NCBI GenBank assembly: GCA_003254925.1
Contig: QANZ01009716.1
Span: 156,568-220,567, forward strand
Source: Chamaecrista fasciculata
Taxonomy: Eukaryota; Streptophyta; Magnoliopsida; Fabales; Fabaceae
DNA: 64,000 bases
Direction of reading: 5' to 3'
Shown: piece by piece, positions 34,904-46,261 of the stretch
Layout of the letters: every line of letters starts with the position of its first letter
How positions within the stretch are numbered: position 1 is the first letter of the stretch
Position numbers and translations under genes: made by a program
Notes under the pieces: model-generated
Database searches by the model: none
The model's input: the letters and a program-made list of their open reading frames with translations, nothing else
What the model was told of the DNA's origin: nothing

Positions 34904-35363
34904 TCATTAAATTAGGTTTGATGGTGTGACATGAAATTTTTTTGTCATAATAAAATTTGTATTTATATTCTATCTAATGATAAAAATATATTATATTTTT
35001 TCTATATAAATATTCATGCAAATTTTTTTTGACATATCTTATTTTTACTGACAAGCCCTATCATTAATATTAATTAATATATAAAAATATAATAAGGTTC
35101 CTCGTATAAATTTAGTCATTTCTCCAACTCGTGTTTATTATTAAATTAGGTTTGGGCTTTGGGGGTTGAGTGGCACAGTATCTCAGCACTTATTCTTGTC
35201 TTCGTCTCTTTTTTTTTTTTTTGACAAAGAATCAGAATCTCTATCATTTTATTTGTATTGTTTGCCAAATGCCATATCATGCTAAGTATTTTGATTTGAT
35301 TTGTTTCCAATTTCCATTGTCAGATGGGATCCACAACCTCCTTCATTATATTATATTTTGAAA
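34904..35363. repeat. Upstream flank of SOT unit 1 (matches 44400-44800)
   Basis: It contains 'ttaaattaggtttgggctttgggggttgag' and 'tgggatccacaacctccttc', shared with the 45218 unit. Non-coding. Confidence 0.6.
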
Positions 35364-35949
35364 GGTAAATTATATAGAATGTCCATGTGGTTTGGGATAT
35401 TTTGTGATCGGGTTTCTGTGATTTGAAAAGTTGCAATTTAGAAACTGAGATTTACTCTGATAGCAAAAAAGGACGACCTTTTGTCTAAAAGTGAACAAAA
35501 ATTTGGGCTAAAATTCCATTTTAAGAGTCTAACTATTAATTTTTTATGCATTTGACTCGTTTCTATAAGGGTGAGACTTTGATGCAAAAACAAAAATTTT
35601 TCGAGGACTTTGACTTTGCCTATTGAAAAATTTTCTGATTTGATAGAATTCAAGGGATCCTTTTGCAATTGTATTCAACCATATTTTTAATAGTCAGAGT
35701 CAAAGTCCTTGAAAATTTTCTATTTTCGCATCAAAATCCCTCCATCATAGAAATAAGGAGTTAAATGCATATAAAAATTAATAGTTAAGGTCTTAAAATA
35801 GCGTTTTAGTACAAATTTTCGTTAAATTTTGAACGGAGAGCCCTTTTTTGCTAACGGAGCAAATCTCAGTCTCCAAATTATAACTTTTCACATCATAGGG
35901 GTCCAATTTTAAAAACTTCAAACCACTAAAACCTTGTGTATAATTTACC
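35364..35949. mobile_element. MITE with 'ggtaaattatatagaatg' ends
   Basis: Inverted ends 'ggtaaattatatagaatg' and 'ccttgtgtataatttacc', with inner mirrored arms around 'agtctaactattaatttt'. The sister flank at 44780-44800 runs straight through this point, so the element inserted after the unit duplicated. Confidence 0.65.
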
Positions 35950-36234
35950 TTATTTTTAAATAATTTGGTTGAGTTCGATGCCACTCCTAGAGGCTAACTA
36001 ATATGTGGGGTGAAGATTTAATATTGCCTCCAATCCTTCATTTAATAACTTTATGTCTTCTTTAATTCCACTCACATTTAACATACTTTTTTTTTGGTTT
36101 TGGTAAAACATTTAACATACTTTATCTATCTCCAATTGAACCAACTATTATTAGCCTATTCACACCGACACTTTCGTACGGATATATATAATAAAAATAT
36201 CATTCAAAGTTGTTTGTTTGGCTGTCATTTCAGG

Positions 36235-37097
36235 CATAGTGCAAAAAACTGGACCGGTCATCAAACCGGTGGAAGGCTCGGGTCACTGGTTCAATGGTTC
36301 AACCGTTGGGTCACTGGTTCAACCGGTTGAGCCGGTTTACTTAAATTTTTTTTAAAAAATATACATATTCACACCAAATCAGACCAATAATTCAGAATTT
36401 CAGATTACTAATCTCACATATTCACACCAATAATCAGCCCAATAATCTCAAAAAAAATCTCAGTCATGGTGGGGAAGAAATTACTAATCTCAGTCTCAAC
36501 AATATTCAGAAAAAAAATCTCAGATTACTAATCTCAAAGTTATGAAATTAATGAGTCAAGAAGAAGAAATTTACCTTTGATGAAGATGAGTCAATCACGA
36601 CGGGGAAGAGATGAAGATGGCAGCGGCAAGGATGAAGGAACAGCGAACCCACGAACGGCGAACCCACGGTGAAGGATGAAGGATGAAGGAACCCACGAAC
36701 GGCGAACCCACGGCGAAGGATGAAGCCTGAAGGAACCCACGAACGGCGAACGGCGAACCCACGGCGAAGGATGAAGATTGAAGAAGAAAATGGAAAATGG
36801 AACGAAGGCGAAGGAGGAAAATGGAACTAGCGAAAGCAGAGTCGAATTTTTTTTTAGGGTTCAGGGAAAATGAATGAAGATGAAACATTGAAAGTTGAAA
36901 CCGGTTTTTTAGGGTTTTTTTTTTTATGTGAACCGGTTGAAACCGGTTCACGGTACGCCGGTTTGCAAGCGAACCGGCGAGTTGAACCGGCGAATCGCCG
37001 GTTCGCTTGCATTCCGGTATGCAAGCGTCCTCCGGACCGGCCTGGGCACCGGTTCGCCGGTCGGACCGCCCGGTCCGATCCGATTTTTCTTACTATG
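36235..37097. mobile_element. Non-autonomous hAT, CCGG-rich (863 bp)
   Basis: TIRs are CATAGTGCAAAAAACTGG on the left and, inverted, CATAGTAAGAAAAATCGG on the right. Many CCGGTT subterminal repeats lie inside. The 8-bp target duplication has one mismatch (ATTTCAGG / ATTCCAGG). The 45070 sister promoter has the uninterrupted 'attccagacttaaataatt'. It sits in the promoter of the 37512 SOT, just ahead of the TATA box. Confidence 0.85.
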
Positions 37098-37136
37098 ATT
37101 CCAGGCTTAAATAATTGTACGAGTCAAATGTGAAGC

Positions 37137-37144
37137 TATAAATA
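37137..37144 (+). promoter_or_regulatory. TATA box of the 37512 SOT (distal copy)
   Basis: TATAAATA in 'gctataaataatgaaagcc', conserved with 45112 and 16858. A second, weaker copy ('gcaataaataacgaaagcc', about 37411) shows that the promoter stretch was partly duplicated ahead of this gene. Confidence 0.55.
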
Positions 37145-37511
37145 ATGAAAGCCTGTGAGCTGAATAGACGTGAATTAATTAATTCCTCAATCATCCCTCA
37201 CATCCTCTCTGTTGCTTGAAATCCCCATATAGAAACATTTCCAAGTTGAATATTGATGGTCCATTATTTGTGCAGGTGGTATTATATTAAAATTTTTTGG
37301 TTTTGAAATAAGTGTTGTTTCTTATTTTAATTGTTTGGCCAAATGTCTTTGTCTCTTCACTATTTGATTAGTCAGAATGCTATATCAAATGAGAAGCTAT
37401 ATCAAATGTGAAGCAATAAATAACGAAAGCCTGTGAGCTGAATGGACATGTCTTAATTAAATCCTCAATTACTAGCAAGCTACAGCAATTATTGTTGCTA
37501 AAGCTCCAATA

Positions 37512-38536
37512 ATGGCTGCAACAACTATATTGGACGATGCTTTTAGTAGTGAAGAAATGAACAAGATGAGCCCAGAAACTAAGAATCTCATTCTGTCTCT
37601 TCCCATAGAGAAGGATCGGGGCAATGGGTTTCCCTTATTCTTTTTCCAAAATTTTTGGTGCCCTTCAAGAGCTCTCCAAGCCACAATCTCTTTTCAGCAA
37701 CACTTCCAAGCAAAAGGCAACGACATTATTGTTGCCACTTCTCCCAAATCAGGCACCACTTGGATCAAAGCCCTTTGCTTTTGCTATTGCAAAACGCCAC
37801 TGTTTCACTCCCTCACATCACGACCATCCCTTACTTCATTCCAACCCTCATACTCTTGTGCCTTTCTTTGAGATTACTCTCTATAGAACATGTAGCCACA
37901 ATGTTCTTCCTGATTTCTCTAATTTCTAGGATGAGCCAAGAATTTTTGGTACCCATATTCCTTATGCTTCATTGCCAGATTCAATCAAGAGCTCTAATTG
38001 CAAGATAATATATTTATGTCGCAACCCACTTGATGCTTTTGTGTCTAGGCATTTTTTCTTGAGTCGAGTCAACCAAACATCATCATCACCATCACCATTC
38101 CCAATAGAAACAATTGAACAACATCTTGATCATTTTTGCAAGGGAATAAATGGGTTTGGTCCAATTTGGAGCCATATGTTGGGATATTGGAATCAAAGCG
38201 GACACGCCCAACAAAGTTTTGTTCTTGAAGTTTGAAGACTTGAAAGAAGACACCAAATTTCATGTGAAAAGAATGGCAGAATTCTTGGATTGTCCTTTTA
38301 GTTCATCAGAGGAAGAGAGTAATGGTGTGATTGAAGACATCATTCAATTGTGTAGCTTGCAGAAGATGAAGGAATTGGAGGTGAACAAGAGTGGGAAATT
38401 TTTTGAAGTTGAGAACAAGTACTACTTTAGGAAAGGTGAAATAGGAGATTGGGTTAATCACTTGTCTCCTTCAATGGTAGAGAAGTTATCTAATGTAATT
38501 CAAGCAAAGTTAAAGTGGGTCTGGTCTCTCATTTAA
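37512..38536 (+). pseudogene. Sulfotransferase with several lesions
   Basis: Full-length homology to the intact 45218 gene. Lesions are: one extra T after PKSGTTWIKAL (about 37773), an in-frame TAG at SNF*DEPRIF (37927-37929), a deletion near 'caaagcggacacgcc' (about 38198), and one extra A near 'aaagttaaagtggg' at the C-terminus. The P-loop, THIPYASLP, CRNPLDAFVS and [14 protein letters not shown] motifs are still readable in separate frames. It has a duplicated TATA region and a hAT in its promoter. Confidence 0.93.
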
Positions 38537-38654
38537 ACTGCTCCCTAATTAGTTGGATGTGGCTTTCATTTATATATGTATTCCAATCATCCAATGTATT
38601 ACTATTAATAATTATTTTCTTCTTCCTATATCCACCTTGATGCTTATTCACATA

Positions 38655-39145
38655 ATAAACGTGCACCCAAATATGTATGTAATGTTAGAGTTATAGGTAT
38701 TTAAAATTATTTAATAAAATAATTCTTAATTTTGTTATATTTTTAATAATAAAATGATTTATTTCTATTCATTTTTTTAATAACTTAATAACAATTTGAA
38801 AAAATACACATCCAGCAATGATATGCAAAATGAGACGCATGCATATGTTGACTAATAATTCACATGTGAAGATAAACAAATTAGATTATTAAATTAATTG
38901 ATAAATAAGAGGTTAAATTCATGAACGTGGGGTGAGGAATAAACAAATTAGATTATTAAATTAATTGATAAATAAGAGTTTAAATTTATGAACATGGGGG
39001 GGTACGTGGGGGTTAATTTTATTTCTTTTTATTTTTATTTTCATGTATAATATGTAAAATAAATTATTTTATACTATAATTTTAAATGACCGACTACCAA
39101 AAGTTACTCAAACATATATAATAGTATAGATATAGATATAGATAT
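38655..39145. repeat. Insertion relative to the 46 kb sister unit
   Basis: In the sister unit 'ttattcacataat' is followed at once by 'gtataaattacacactgg'. Here about 490 bp intervene. Its right edge ('atagtatagatatagatata') resembles the 5' edge of the small Helitron at 8711-9070, but no Helitron 3' hairpin is visible, so its class is open. Confidence 0.45.
38873..39000. repeat. 66-bp tandem duplication
   Basis: 'ataaacaaattagattatta' starts at 38873 and again at 38939, each followed by 'aattgataaataagag' and 'tgaacrtgggg'. Two diverged copies. Confidence 0.75.
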
Positions 39146-40437
39146 AAATTATAGACTGGATTACTTCGTAACGTGGAAAAGTGAACAGATGGTTAAGATG
39201 TCCAAAACAAAAGAGGATCCGCCTTTGTAAAAAAAATTAGGCCAAAGTGGGAATTTGGTCATGTATCATTGCTCCAAGTCCCAGATCAGTCCTATATCTT
39301 TTTATGTCTCAAATTTGGTCATATATCTTTACTCCAAGTCCCAAATCAGTCCTATATCTTTTTTTGTCCCAGTTTTGGTCCTATATGTTTTGAAAACCTC
39401 CCACCGTTAGTCCACCGTCTATTTTAAACTGTTGACTAGGAAAATTAAATCAAGAAAAATTACAGATCATTCCTTTAAATTACATTTTAGTCCTGAAAAC
39501 TTCAAGTTCCTTTCACTTTAGTCCCTGACTACCAAATAAAAGTGAAAGAGCATCCCTGAAGATTCTCAAACCTTACATCTTGGTCCCTCATCCACGAATT
39601 CTTCATGAAATGGAATAGAAATACAAAAACAACACAAATTAAAGCAAATGACAGAGGGACCAAAACTGAAAACACAAAAATTTAAAACCCACCGAAAAAT
39701 GCCAAACTCGCTGGAAAACGTACGAAAATCGTCGAGAAACTCAAGAACTGATCCAAAAATCCATATCTTCATTAAAATCTCACTCAAATAATTGCCCTCA
39801 AATGCGTCAAGAAAGAATTTTTGAAAATCCAAACTTTCTTCTATCACCTCCCTCCGATCGAGTTTGAAAAAAAATATTCAAGGCAAAAAATATCCACCTT
39901 TAACTATTCAAGCCAAAGAAGAAAAAAGATTTTAACTATTTTTTTTGTAAAAAAGGGTGACATATTAAGGGCAAGATTTATATGTAATTATCTTTATTAT
40001 AAGATTTTTCAATAAAAATAAGACATGACAAATTTATTTGGCATAAATTATATTATATATTTATTTTAAAATTTAAAAATAATTATATTAAAAATATATG
40101 TAAATTCATTAATTAAACTTAAGTAATTAGATATATAATATTAATTTGAATAATATAAAAATTAAATAAGTAATAAACTATTAGATATCGGATATAAAAT
40201 ATTTGAGAACAATATTTATATCCGTTTGAAATCTGAAAAATATGCGTTTTATTGAAAAATTAAACTATGCGTTCATTTTGGACAGATATAAAATATCTGA
40301 GAACAATATTTATATCTGTTTGATATCTGAAAAATATTTAATTTTCATTTTTCATAATTTATTCATAATGTTTTGGACAAATATGAACGAATACCCTAAA
40401 TATTAAAAAAAAAATAAGATACCTAAACCGTAGTATT
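39146..40437. other. SOT unit 1 downstream flank, no gene seen
   Basis: It includes a 'tttggtcctatatctttt'-type repeat array (39240-39400, related to 53990-54200) and 'gatatcggatataaaatat' repeats. The stretch 39925-40020 matches downstream flanks at about 46490-46580 and 50450-50545, tying the three units together. Confidence 0.55.
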
Positions 40438-40646
40438 TTTTTTTTGGTAAAAGAAAGTGTAATATATTAAGACACGAAGGGTGGTTCAATACAAGCGATT
40501 ACATAGAAAAACCAATGTTCTAAGAACCGGACCGGAGATTGAACCGCCCAGGTCTCCGGGTCGCGGTTGAATCGGTTCAACCGGTTGAACCCGCGGTCGA
40601 ACCGGATGACTATTTTAATAATAAAATATTATATATATATATATAT

Positions 40647-40795
40647 NNNNNNNNNNNNNNNNNNNNNNNNNNNNNNNNNNNNNNNNNNNNNNNNNNNNNN
40701 NNNNNNNNNNNNNNNNNNNNNNNNNNNNNNNNNNNNNNNNNNNNNNNNNNNNNNNNNNNNNNNNNNNNNNNNNNNNNNNNNNNNNNNNNNNNNNN
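40647..40795. other. Assembly gap (149 N)
   Basis: It follows a TA microsatellite and hides the 3' end of the hAT transposase gene. Confidence 0.99.
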
Positions 40796-42779
40796 GCCAG
40801 AAGATGAAGCAGTTTGACTAAGTATCTTAATTGCCCATGCTTGCACATTAGGCGCACTATTTCCAAAAGTCTTCCACCACATATCTATTGAAAATATCAA
40901 ATATATGCAATAAAAGTCAACTTATATGGATTATAAAGCAAAAAACATAATATAAATTCATATTTCTATTTAAAAATACCTGGACGCATTGTCTTTGTAG
41001 TTGAAATAGCAATCTCACGATCAAACTCACCAATTCTTTCTCGATATAATTCAGTTTCTTGCAAGAACTCAGTTTGGTTAGTATCTATTTGTGCAGTCAA
41101 CACATCAAGAAATCCAGCCATAACCTCTGGTTTTCGTGACCTGCTTTCCTTATCATAATAGAACACCGGGTTCAAAATATATGCAGCAGCATGTATTTTT
41201 TGACGAAGTTGTTTATCCCATCTCTGCTTGATAATCTTTGTGTAAGGTTTGTACATAGACTTCTTGTTCATGAATATGTGCTTAATAGCCTTCTTAGCTC
41301 TAAACATGCCATCATACACATACCCAATCGAAGGTCTATCATCACCATCAACAATCCTCAACAACCGTATCAGTGGTTGAACAATTTTCACAATAATCCC
41401 ACAATCATTCCAAAATTTATTATCTAACACAGCATCCATAAAACCTCTAGCTTTTGAGTCTCTATAATATCTAGAGTCAACAAAGGTTTTGCTAGTTGCT
41501 AGGGCTTGAAGGTCATGCTTGTGCTCATAAATGCTTTTCAATGCAATGAATGTTGTGGCAAAACGTGTTGGCCCAGGACGTATAATTTCTTTCCATCCTT
41601 CTCTCTTTCTCAACCAAGCTAACAGAAATCCATGATTATAAACAAACTTTGTAATCAATGATGCACGTTTCGCTAAACTTTGGACAAGTTCCATCTTTCA
41701 CAAGGTGACCAATATATACTAGGATACTTATCATTCAACAATCTTCCTGCTGCTTTGTAATTAGCAGCATTATCAGTCACAAAATGAACTACATTCTTGG
41801 GACCAGCAAATTCAACCAAATCCACAAACAAATTGCAAAGAGTAGAAGCATCCTTAACAAAATCTGAGGCATCAACTGATTTTACAAAAGTTATTCCTTT
41901 TGGACAGTAAACAAGAAAATTAATCAATTGTCTATTCTTTTGATCTTGCCACCCATCAGCCATTATTGTACAACCAGTTTCTACCCAAGCACTACGACAG
42001 GCATCAACCAACAATTGAACATTTTTCTTCATGTCACTTAATAAGATAGACCTCATTCGATGGAAATTTGGCCCTTTATAACCAGGACCAATGGCAGCAA
42101 TGGCATCAATCATCTTTTGGTAAGAAAATGAATTAAGAACATTCATTGGAATTGCATTCTCAAACCAAAATTCAGCAATTGCTAAATCAACTCGATGGAT
42201 AACTTCTTTACCTGCCAACACACTTTTAATTGATGGTTGAGCTCCAGGAGTTGTTCTAGGAGCAAAGAACTTATCCATTGCTCCTACTGCTCTCTTCTTT
42301 GCATTTTGTTGGGCAGGTGCATTGTTATTTCCTCTTGATTCACCGGCTTGAGGAGTAGGCATTTCTTCCAAATTATCCCCATCAAATTGCATAACACTCG
42401 GTCCATATGGATTTTCATCCTCCCAGTTTTGTGCACCTTTTTTCTTCCTTGCTTCAATTTCCTTCAAATTTTCATTCATTCTATATCTTGAATCAGCATC
42501 TATTTTACTACAACTTAATGCATTTCCTGACTTCCCAGCAAGGTGTTGCTTTACTCGGTTTATCCCCCCACCTCTGAATTCTTTGTTGCAGTGAATGCAC
42601 CTGTAAACCTTTTTCCCTCCGGACTCTATAGTCAGTGTACAATGGTCCCATGCCGGGTCTGATTTTTGTCTGATTGCTTGTGTAGACGGAGCTGATTGCA
42701 AAGATGGAGCTGATTGGGAAGAGACAGCCTCTTGTGAACATGGAGTTGATGCAGATTGAGGAGCAGATGCAGTAGACAT
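40796..42779 (-). pseudogene. hAT transposase (BED + DUF659), damaged
   Basis: It begins at ATG 42779. Residues 1-40 are Ser/Gln-rich. A BED zinc finger spans 41-92 (Cys61, Cys64, His79, Cys90). A DUF659-type region lies at about 200-345 (MADGWQDQKNRQLINFLVYCP, VTDNAANYKAAG). At YWSPC the frame breaks: paralogous hATs have a short 'AAHCLDLMLEDIG'-like stretch that is deleted here, and homology resumes at 41694 (LITKFVYNHG, IIRPGPTRFATTFIAL). A GT...AG intron fits at 40885-40979. The next exon reads WWKTFGNSAPNVQAWAIKIL, the start of the hAT dimerisation domain, then runs into the gap. Probably not active, although one deletion is the only clear coding lesion. Confidence 0.88.
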
Positions 42780-43562
42780 GATCTAAAACAAAAATAAAAA
42801 TACACGTTGAAAAATAAATTAGGCAAAAAGTTCCATTGATGCTCAATTTAGAAGATAAACATCAAGTGCTTAGAAGATAAAAAATTAACAATCTGCAAAA
42901 AGTCAGAAATAGAAATACAATAAACAATAAACAAATAAATTAGGCAAAAAGTTTCAATGATGCTCAATGAAATCAAATTATCAATTCAAGTGCAGCTTAT
43001 TTGATGTTTATGCCAAGCCTAAAATAGAATCACTCACGGCAATTAGGCAAAAGATGAATAATCGAAATAAATTAGAATCACTCACGGCAATAGCTTATCT
43101 GATATTAACAATCCTTACCTAATGTAAATAAATTAGGCAAAAGCCAAAAATAGAAACATAATCGAAAGATGAATAATCACTCACGGTGGTTTGGTGGAGA
43201 GGACGAAGGCGCTGCGGTGGAGAGGACGACGGCGCTGCGGTGGAGAGGAAGACGGAGACGCGAATGAAGCAGGGTGAGTGACGGCGCTACGAGTGACGGA
43301 CGACGGCGCTGTGAATGATGCTGCGGTGATGGTGAGTGACTGAGAGGAAAAGGGTTGCGATGGTGAGTGACTGTTAGATGAAGAGGGTTGCAATGGTGAG
43401 TGACTGTGAAAGGAAGAGGGTTGCGAATCTTGCGTGAATCTTGAGAAGTTGAGAGAAAGATGATAGTGGGTGAATGTGAGAGGAAGAGGGTTAGGTTTAG
43501 CCGTTTAGGGGTGAGTCCGTGAGTGTGTGAAAAGGTGAGAATGTGAGATCAGAATCAGATAC

Positions 43563-43603
<41 letters not shown>

Positions 43604-43796
43604 TTGAAAAGGTGAAAGTGTGAAAACCGTCCGGTTTTTTGAAACCCCTGCCGGTTCGTCGGTTTGCCGGTTCTCTGCCGGTTCCTCCGGTTCTTGTCCG
43701 GTTCTTCCTGTCAGGCGGTTCAAACTAGCAACCGGACCGCGGACATGGCCGGTTCCCGGTTCAACCGGCCGGTCCGGTCCGGTTTTTAAAACATTG

Positions 43797-44019
43797 AGAA
43801 AAACAGAGCATCGAGAAAACAGGAAACTAAAAGAAAATAGAGATTTTACCAAAAAAAAAAGATAGAGAGGATACAAGAGAGAGATATAAAAGAGAAAGGA
43901 ATAGAAGGGAAGGAGACTTCATAAAGCAGCAAAATAAAACTACATACGAAGTAACTTCTTCTTATCCATTCTGGATCGTAGTATCTTTTCAAACTCATGA
44001 GCACTATAAAACTATTTAC
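43797..44019. repeat. SOT unit 2 distal flank with retroposon tail
   Basis: It matches 48903-49100 ('gagaaaacaggaaactaaaag', 'aaggaatagaagggaaggag'). Non-coding. Confidence 0.65.
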
Positions 44020-44223
44020 CGCCAATAAAGGTTGGCCCAATTGGTAAGGAGTCAACTCATAACCCACAAGGTCGTGAGTTCGAATCCCGCTGCCGATGTG
44101 AGGGCCTTGTTGGTAGGCAATCTGTAAGTACCTCTGTAAGCGCTCATAGAGCCTGGAGGCCTGCCCTGGCCTTAGTGAGCCTCCGGGGTCCAACTCATCT
44201 AAACTTTTTACTCTACCAAAAAA
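44020..44223 (+). mobile_element. tRNA-derived SINE with TSD
   Basis: The A box is in 'ggttggcccaattggtaagg', the B box is 'gagttcgaatcccgctgc', and the body ends in an A-rich tail. A 12-bp target duplication AAAACTATTTAC lies at 44008-44019 and 44224-44235. The sister sequence at about 49085-49105 ('ataaaactatttacaaattt') is the empty site. It is a different family from the Au-like SINEs at 6.6 and 10.2 kb. Confidence 0.92.
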
Positions 44224-44235
44224 AAAACTATTTAC

Positions 44236-45111
44236 AAATTTTTTTCTTTCTTTTTTTGGTAACCTATTTATAAATTTCCTACTAACAACATCTTCATATC
44301 ATTTCAACTTATAAACTTGTGAACTATTAAAAAATACTTTAACAACTTAACCTTCTATTATTAGCCTATTCACTCCTAGATTTCAGACTTTTGTGTTGAT
44401 ATATATAATAAGCATCCTCGTATAAATTTTAGTCATTTCTCCAACTCATGCGTATCATTAAATTAGGTTTGGGCTTTGGGGGTTGAGTGGTACAATATTT
44501 GGGCTTTGGGGGTTGAGTGGCACAATTTCTCAGCACATATTCTTGTCTTCGTCTTTATTTTTTGCCAAATGTCTTTGTCTCTTCACTATTTTATGAGTCA
44601 GAATCTTTATCATTTTATTTGTATTGTTTGCTAAATGTTATATATATCATGCTACGTATTTTGATTTAATGAGTCAGAATCTTTATCAGTTTATTTTTAT
44701 TGTTTGCTAAATGCCATATCATGCTACGCATTTTGATTTAATTTGTTTCGAATTTCCATTGTCACGTGGGATCCACAAGCTGCTTCATTATATTTTTAAA
44801 TAATTTATAGTTGAGTTGGATGCCACTGCTTCATTACAAATACGTTAAAATATGTGAAATATGAGTTATAAATAGTAAAGATTTAATATTGTCTCCAATC
44901 CTTCATTTAATAACTTTATCTCTCCTTTAATTCCACTCACATTTAAGTATTTAACATACTTTGTCTATTTCCAATTGAACCAACTATTATTACCCTATTT
45001 ACACCGACACTTTTGTAATGATACATATATAATAAAAATATAATTCAAAGTTGTTTGTTTGGGTGTCATTATATTCCAGACTTAAATAATTGTATGAATC
45101 AAATGTGAAAC
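44236..45111. repeat. Upstream flank of the 45218 SOT (unit 2)
   Basis: Shared with 34904-37136 apart from the MITE and hAT inserted there. Locally, 'gggctttgggggttgagtgg' occurs twice in tandem (about 44469-44520). Non-coding. Confidence 0.65.
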
Positions 45112-45119
45112 TATAAATA
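45112..45119 (+). promoter_or_regulatory. TATA box of the 45218 SOT
   Basis: TATAAATA, 98 nt before the last base ahead of the ATG, in the conserved 'actataaataatgaaagcctg' context. Confidence 0.75.
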
Positions 45120-45217
45120 ATGAAAGCCTGTGAGCTGAATGGACGTGTCTTAATTGATTCCTCAATCATACTAGCTAGCTACTATAGCACTTAATTATCG
45201 TTGCTAAAGCTCCAATA

Positions 45218-46261
45218 ATGGCTGCAACAACTATATTGGAGGATGCTTTTAGTAGTGAAGAAATGAACAAGATGAGCCCAGAAACTAAGAATCTCATTCT
45301 TTCTCTTCCCATAGAGAAGGATTGGGGCAATCGTTTTCACTTATGCTTTTTCCAAAACTTCTGGTGCCCTTCAAGAACTCTCCAACCCACAATCTCTTTT
45401 CAGCAACACTTCCAAGCAAAAGGCAACGATATTATTGTTGCCACTTCTCCCAAATCAGGCACCACTTGGATCAAAGCCCTTGCTTTTGCTATTGCAAAAC
45501 GCCACCGTTTCAGTCCCTCACATCACGACCATCCCTTACTTCATTCCAACTCTCATACTCTTGTGCCTTTCTTTGAGATCACTCTCTATAGAACATGTAG
45601 CCACAATGTTCTTCCTGATTTCTCTAATTTCTCTCATGAGCCAAGAATTTTTGGTACCCATATTCCTTTTCCTTCATTGCCAGATTCAATCAAGAGGTCT
45701 AATTGTAAGATAATCTATTTATGTCGCAACCCACTTGATGCTTTTGTGTCTAGGCATTTTTTCTTGAGTGGAGTCAACCCAACAACATCATCATCATCAT
45801 CACCATCCCCAATAGAAACAATTGAACAACATCTTGATAATTTTTGCAAGGGAATTGCCTCTTTTGGTCCATTTTGGAGCCATATGTTGGGATATTGGAA
45901 TCAAAGCAAGATCACACCCAACAAGGTTATGTTCTTGAAGTTTGAGGACTTGAAAGAAGACACCAAATTTCATGTGAAAAGAATGGCAGAATTCTTGGAT
46001 TGTCCTTTTAGCTCTAAGGAAGAGAGTGATGGTGTGATTGAAGACATTGTTCAATTGTGTAGCTTGCAAAAGATGAAGGAATTGGAGGTGAACAAGAGTG
46101 GAAAATTCTTTGACATCGTTGAGAACAAGCACTACTTTAGGAAAGGTGAAATAGGAGATTGGGTTAATCACTTGTCTCCTTCAATGGTAGAGAAATTATC
46201 TAATGTTATTGAAGAAAAGTTAAGCGGGTCTGGTCTCTCATTTAAACTGCTCCCTAATTAG
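45218..46261 (+). CDS. Cytosolic sulfotransferase, full length (347 aa)
   Basis: An intact single-exon SOT with every family hallmark: PKSGTTW at residues 78-84, catalytic His148 (FGTHIPFPSL), CRNPLD at 169-174 followed by [15 protein letters not shown] at 217-227, and RKGEIGDW at 308-315. A short serine run at about 191-197 comes from a TCA repeat. The start is the MAATTILEDAF ATG conserved in the group. It has a TATA box in an unbroken promoter, unlike the flanking duplicates 37512 and 49290. That makes it the most likely functional member of this trio. The acceptor is unknown. Confidence 0.96.
   Translation: MAATTILEDAFSSEEMNKMSPETKNLILSLPIEKDWGNRFHLCFFQNFWCPSRTLQPTISFQQHFQAKGNDIIVATSPKSGTTWIKALAFAIAKRHRFSPSHHDHPLLHSNSHTLVPFFEITLYRTCSHNVLPDFSNFSHEPRIFGTHIPFPSLPDSIKRSNCKIIYLCRNPLDAFVSRHFFLSGVNPTTSSSSSPSPIETIEQHLDNFCKGIASFGPFWSHMLGYWNQSKITPNKVMFLKFEDLKEDTKFHVKRMAEFLDCPFSSKEESDGVIEDIVQLCSLQKMKELEVNKSGKFFDIVENKHYFRKGEIGDWVNHLSPSMVEKLSNVIEEKLSGSGLSFKLLPN

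Larger units (their letters stand above)
40513..43796 (-). mobile_element. hAT transposon, 3.3 kb, with TIRs and 8-bp TSD
   Basis: The TIRs read CAATGTTCTAAGAACCGG (left) and CAATGTTTTAAAAACCGG (right, inverted). An exact 8-bp target duplication AGAAAAAC lies at 40505-40512 and 43797-43804. CCGG-rich subterminal clusters sit at both ends, and a long T run is at about 43565-43601. The sister unit at about 48893-48905 keeps the empty site ('cctaaaaacaatagagc'). An assembly gap (40647-40795) hides part of the 3' region. Confidence 0.92.

Noticed and set aside
36595-36951. Minus-strand frame with repeated 'SFAVGSPF'
   Set aside because: It comes from tandem 'ggcgaacccacggcgaagg' repeats inside a non-autonomous hAT and has no domain.
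38655-39145. Insertion considered as a Helitron
   Set aside because: The right edge resembles one, but there is no terminal hairpin or CTRR end. Listed only as an insertion.
40539-40900. Open frames crossing the N run
   Set aside because: The N run has no sequence. Only the hAT exon at 40796-40884 on the minus strand is supported.
44060-44095. B-box-like 'gttcgaatccc' that could be a tRNA gene
   Set aside because: No acceptor stem or full cloverleaf pairs. It is the tRNA-related head of a SINE with A-tail and TSD.
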